Below are positions 59,695-64,000 of a DNA stretch of 64,000 nt, piece after piece. The stretch covers positions 7,531,261 through 7,595,260 of the forward strand of contig NC_019866.2 in assembly GCF_002234675.1 (NCBI RefSeq), in the 5' to 3' direction. How positions within the stretch are numbered: the stretch's first letter is position 1; the number at the start of each line of letters is the position of its first letter. The notes under the pieces are model-generated. The model saw nothing but the letters and a program-made list of their open reading frames with translations. It was not told the origin of the DNA and searched no databases. The stretch is from Oryzias latipes (Eukaryota > Chordata > Actinopteri > Beloniformes > Adrianichthyidae). A program made the translations under genes and the position numbers.

Positions 59695-60222
59695 AAGTCC
59701 TGCTACAATCATCTTTTGATCTATTTTCAAAGCATTCCCAGTGGTCTTTTTTATAATTATGCCAAAAAAACCCAAAATAACCTGGGTTGTCTTTTTGGAC
59801 ATAGTTTCTGCAGAGCGGCAGGAGTTCATCAGAATTTGTCTCTGAGTTGTGGGCTGGTGTGGAGTAAGTCGGCCTTAGTTTTTCATCATCCCCTTTACAC
59901 TCTTCCTCACTAGCTTACAGCCCCTCACACCACCAATACAACATCACCGGTGTAATTAAAGTGTTGAGCTATCCAGCCCTACAGTTTTGAGCCAGATGCC
60001 AGCTCGGACAAGGAAAAGGAAGATGCGGAATTAGGGAGCGTGTGGCCCACCGACTGCCCCATCTATATCACAGCTGCAAGCTTTTTCCAACTGTATTTTT
60101 CTTCTGCTTCTGATTCACAACAATATTCAGAAATGCAATTTTAAACTACATTTTCTTGATATATTTCCACCATCTTGAGAAAAAATACCAAAAATACATG
60201 TAAAAACACCTAAAACACCTTA
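59695..60222 (-). repeat. Dispersed repeat family A, reverse copy
   Basis: On the minus strand the blocks 'tgatgcatcc'-region, 'gtgtggcccacc' (as its complement), 'gcccctcac' and 'cattcccagtggtcttttt' follow the order of the forward copies, with internal divergence. The copy at 7.07-7.64 kb has the same orientation. Confidence 0.5.
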
Positions 60223-61810
60223 AAAGCACAAATATACAATATTACTTTTCTAAAAAAGGTGCATGCTATTTCTAATAGAACCAATATTTAAAAACAAATC
60301 ATCATGGCTTTTCTCGTATGACCTGTCTTTTGTGTTCACATTTTGACACTTTAACCCTTGAAATAAAATGTACTTTGTTCGAATGTCCAGGGCTTTTGTC
60401 CTTTCAAAATCACTAAAATACTTCCCATCATTTTCATCTGACATTTGTGTGCTTTCTAGACGCCACCCTTTGTAATTTGCAAAATGCACGGAAAAAATGA
60501 TGCCATGTCTTTTCCAGAATCTTGGTCTTTTATGGCAATCCAATTACAAAAAACTTGATTTCGTATTACAAGTTTATTCTGGTTCTTTTACATCTCATCT
60601 AAAGCAAACTACTATCCATCCTCATGTCCTTGTAGCAACAGAAGAAAATAACATTACTGGTAACCTTGGAAACTGCTGTCTTGTTTGAAATTTATGTGGC
60701 ATCATCCTTTTTGTTTTTACGTCTCTTTTTTGACGAAACAACGTCTGAAAGGACAACTTGGTGCACGCTTCTGTCTCACCAGATTTGCAGCGGCATAGAA
60801 AGTGTGAAACTAAGTGTTAAAAATCAGCAGAATGGCATGGCATGGCATGCAATCACTTTACAACTTTCTTAAAGGAAGGAAATCAATGAAATGTCTAAAG
60901 CTGCACTGAGGACACGCTGTTGATCTGGCTGAAGGAATGCTGTCCTCCCAAAGCTTCTTATATTTCCTTTGAAATCAAAAAGCCCAGAAACTCACAGGCT
61001 TTCTCCGTTTGCTCAGAGAGGATCCGCCTCAAGGGAGATTTGTCCCGCTTTCCCATGGGCCTCGCAGTCTGCTCTGTTGGCCCTTGATTGCTTTGACATT
61101 TCCACTTTAAAAGTTAAAGAAAAAATATTTACATATTTTAACACGTCTCTAACAGAAACGTATATTTTCTGATGATTCGTCACATAATTTACAGCATAAA
61201 AAGTAGATTTTGAGGATGTAGCTCTAAAAGTTTCTTTGATTGTGTCTGGTCACAGACAGAATCTCCAGTTTTTACATTTTCTGCAACTGAAATGAGATGC
61301 TGAGATGAATTGCATGTAGGACGGGAGAGATTTGGCAGTTTACTCTCTGCAGGGAAACTTGGCAAGCTGAATGTTTTAGTTTAGAGAGACTGGAAGCTCA
61401 AACTCAAGTCTTTCCCTTGATGTTTTCTTCTAATCTTGACGAAATTGCAAGAACTAAAATATTGCTTGACCAGGCATCAGTGTGACGGAGACTAACTTTC
61501 AAACTCAAGCTTTTTCTGTAGATCTGGAACAACTTTCGGACCTTATTTGCTTCAAACATGCCAACAATTAGAAGATAAAAACCAATTAATGAAATACTAA
61601 TAATAATTCACAACAGAACAAATGCTCACCAAATCAGAAATCTGCGCACGGATACAAGCCACAATTATACTTTAACAATGCTGTGGGGTCAAATCACGAT
61701 CATCTTGAGGTGAATGAAAAATAAATAATACATTTGAAATGAATAAATAAATAAACCGAAAAATTAAAAACAGCTTTAAACTTTAAACAGCACGTCGTAA
61801 ACTTAAAAGA
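60223..61810. other. Intergenic region, no gene seen
   Basis: A short 'ggcatggcatggcatg' run lies near 60.83-60.85 kb. A more balanced, repeat-free segment lies near 61.0-61.1 kb. No exon is supported. Confidence 0.4.
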
Positions 61811-61930
61811 AATTAAAGCCGCAAGCGGCGTTGTATGGCCCGCAGACGCAACCCGCCTTCCACGCCCAACTCTACGCACCACCGTCCTCACCGCCCACGT
61901 TGATAAAGGCTAGTATAAATTGCTCAATAT

Positions 61931-62220
61931 GCTAATTATGCTAACTATGCTAGCTATGCTAATGTGGCTAAAAGTGCTAGCATTGCGATCAGCATCATTA
62001 ACTGACTCAGAAAAATACATTTTTAAAAATGCTAATTATGCTAATTATGCTAGCTATGGAAATGTGGCTAAAAGTGCTAGTATTGCGATCAGCATCATCA
62101 ATTGACTCAGAAAAATACATTACCTAAAATGCTAATCATGCTAACTATGCTAGCTATGCTAATGTGGCTAAAAGTGCTAGCATAGCGATCAGCATCATCA
62201 ACTGACTCAGAAAAACACAT
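61931..62220. repeat. Tandem array, 2.9 copies of a 100-bp unit
   Basis: Units start at 61931, 62031 and 62131 with exactly 100-bp spacing and only a few differences. Each opens with four to five 9-10-bp words of the type ATGCTAACT/ATGCTAGCT, then 'aatgtggctaaaagtgctag', 'gcgatcagcatcat' and 'tgactcagaaaaa'. Confidence 0.9.
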
Positions 62221-62339
62221 TCCTCCACTGGTGAGAGCTATAAGCCATAAGTTGATAAAAAACCCACTTTTTCCAAAATGGCGGCTTTTCTGTTGATTTT
62301 ATCTCCATAGCAACCATTTTATGTTTTGGTCCCCTTGAG

Positions 62340-63630
62340 AAGACGAACAGATTGACGTCAGTTTCGGACAAATCGGTAAAAGTAAACTTTTTGTCGTCCC
62401 TAGCAACAGTGGTTTTATGCTAACCACGCCCACATTCCTTATATGTCCATATCCAGTGTTTTTCAATGTATGCAGTTTCAGGCATTATTGCATGCATTCA
62501 AATTTCACAGTGGTCCATTGAAAAACATAGGAGTTATAACAGTGCGCCACTTTGCTAGCTCGCCACGCGCACGCCGTTTAAAATCTACAACTTCTAATTC
62601 CAACATTTTTTCCACAGTAGCGTGCCATTGATACCCAAAAAGTTTCGAGACGATCGCTGAAAATTCCAACGACAAGTTTACGTTTGAATTTGGTGGTAAA
62701 GGTGTTTTTTATAGAAAATTCAAGATGGCCGCCTTTTCCCGAGGTCAAAGGTCGACGAAACTCCAGAGGTGATTGTAGACTTACGCTAGGGACATGCGCG
62801 TCAAATTTCGTGAAAATCGCTCGAAAAAAAGTTCATTTTTCCATATTGTGTAAAATCGCGAAAAACTCAAAATGGTAGATTTTGGCACAAAATGGCCGCC
62901 AAACCGTAGGTCGTGTCGCCATCACGTAATGATTTCAAAACTTTCTTTGGATATACCCGACAAAGTTATCTGGGTTTCGTTAGCCGATTCTTAAAAATAA
63001 AATCCGAAAAAACATTTTTTTGCCGAGTCAGCACTTTTTTTTGCGATGGTTTTTTGTTTACCACGGCCACATTCCTTTATCGATTTTGTCGTATGTGACA
63101 TCATTTTGTTCAGTGTGGGCCAGGGTATCGCATATTTCAGTTTCAGGCTATTCCGATAAAATATGTGCGAGCTAGCTAAAATGGCGACGGTTGCGAATTC
63201 GCCACGCGCACGCGTTTCAAATTCTACAACTTCTAATTCCAACATTTTGTCCACAGTAGCTTGCCATTGATGCCGGAGAAGTTTCAAAAAGATTGATAAA
63301 AATCCCTAGGACGAGTTTTCGTTTGTATCCGTTACTAAAGGTGCTTTTTTATGAAAATTCAAGATGGCCGTCCCTTGCCAAGGTCAAAGGTCAACAAAAC
63401 TTCTTTGGTAGTTGTAGAATCGTGTTTGTGGCATGTGTGTGCAATTTCGTGAAAATCGCTTGAACAAAAGTGTCGTTTTCCCATATTGTGAAAAAACACG
63501 AAAATCGCCATTTCTTTGAGTTCGCCACAAAATGGCCGCCAAGCCGTAGGTCGTGTGGCCATCCCATAATAATTTCATAACTTCTTTGGGATATCTCCAA
63601 CACGCGTGTTTTGGTTTCGTTGCTCTAATT
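62340..63630. repeat. Tandem duplication with ~640-bp offset
   Basis: Landmarks recur at a constant offset: 'ccacgcccacattcct' (62424) and 'ccacggccacattcct' (63061); 'cgccacgcgcacg' (62561 and 63200); 'tctacaacttctaattccaa'; 'aattcaagatggccg'; 'gaggtcaaaggtc' and 'aaggtcaaaggtc'; 'aaaatggccgcc' (62889 and 63529); 'ccgtaggtcgtgt'. The units are clearly diverged, so the duplication is not recent. Confidence 0.85.
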
Positions 63631-64000
63631 TGAAATTTTTTTTTTTGGCCCCATAAGCGATTTTCGGCCCATTCATTTTTTTTACGGGAACGCTTGCCGT
63701 GATGTCATCGTCATGGGGTGGGTGACGTTCTCTTTGCCGAAAATTCATTTTCAATTTATCCCAGCTGTGTGGCAATTTTGGTGAGTTTTCGGGTATGTGG
63801 CGGGGGTCAAATTTGCGATCAACGGATCCGTAAGAAAGAAGAAACGTAATAATGAAACAAAGCAGAAACAATATAGAAGTTTTTGCAGTCAGGTGGCCTA
63901 TGTATTTCAATGCGGCCTGTCTTTTACTATAGGCTGGGCATGTCTTTTTGGCTTTAAACCCGTCTTTTGAGGGCTTTTTGGGGCTTTTTTGGGTTTTTGT

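Larger units (their letters stand above)
61811..64000. repeat. Composite CpG-rich repeat reaching the window edge
   Basis: The composition changes abruptly at a hairpin-like GCCGCAAGCGGC (61818-61829) and stays distinct to the end. The segment contains a 100-bp tandem array (61931-62220), a direct duplication with an offset of about 637-640 bp (62340-63630) and many CpG and ATGGC words. Short open frames on both strands lack family features. It reads as one large repetitive element or a satellite-like block and continues past the window. Confidence 0.65.

Noticed and set aside
63575-63910. 111-codon minus-strand frame near the right edge
   Set aside because: It lies inside the composite repeat, lacks any motif and is not matched by a comparable frame in the other duplicated unit.
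1-64000. CRISPR array, operon or bacterial features
   Set aside because: The window is clearly vertebrate nuclear DNA with split genes; the tandem repeats found have no unique spacers.

Overview
The window looks like nuclear DNA from a teleost fish. The genes are split by many short GT-AG introns (often 65-120 nt). The gene set is vertebrate: pla2g10, zc3h7a, rmi2, ubfd1, mfsd11, kdm8 and a vertebrate-type tRNA-Thr(CGT). The space between genes is AT-rich and full of fish-style DNA transposon remnants (hAT, piggyBac-like and Tc1-like), SINE and LINE tails, and microsatellites. The species cannot be fixed from sequence alone; a compact percomorph such as a medaka relative would fit.

Layout. 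1-8.7 kb: repeats plus a possible unrecognised minus-strand gene (candidate exons between 1288 and 5366). 8.70 kb: tRNA-Thr(CGT). 10.1-11.7 kb: pla2g10 (minus), a secreted group X phospholipase A2. 13.1-29.5 kb: zc3h7a (plus), 22 coding exons with an upstream noncoding exon. 29.5-30.5 kb: rmi2 (minus), tail-to-tail with zc3h7a. 31.7-35.4 kb: ubfd1 (minus), head-to-head with mfsd11 (36.6-43.8 kb, plus), which in turn points toward kdm8 (46.07-49.74 kb, minus). 49.7-64 kb: no recognised gene; it holds transposon copies, one weak candidate exon, possible conserved noncoding DNA, and from 61.8 kb a CpG-rich composite repeat with a 100-bp tandem array and a tandemly duplicated unit of about 640 bp.

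Exon borders were assembled by reading both strands, requiring GT-AG junctions and continuous phase. The resulting proteins are close to the lengths I recall for the human proteins: Pla2g10 154 aa, Zc3h7a 989, Rmi2 140, Ubfd1 285, Mfsd11 446, Kdm8 409.

The genes are not one pathway. They are mostly housekeeping loci for RNA binding (Zc3h7a), the BLM dissolvasome (Rmi2), a ubiquitin-like protein (Ubfd1), an UNC93-type membrane protein (Mfsd11), a JmjC oxygenase (Kdm8) and lipid hydrolysis (Pla2g10). From memory, the human orthologues of pla2g10, zc3h7a, rmi2, ubfd1 and kdm8 all lie on chromosome 16p, so the block looks like partly conserved synteny.
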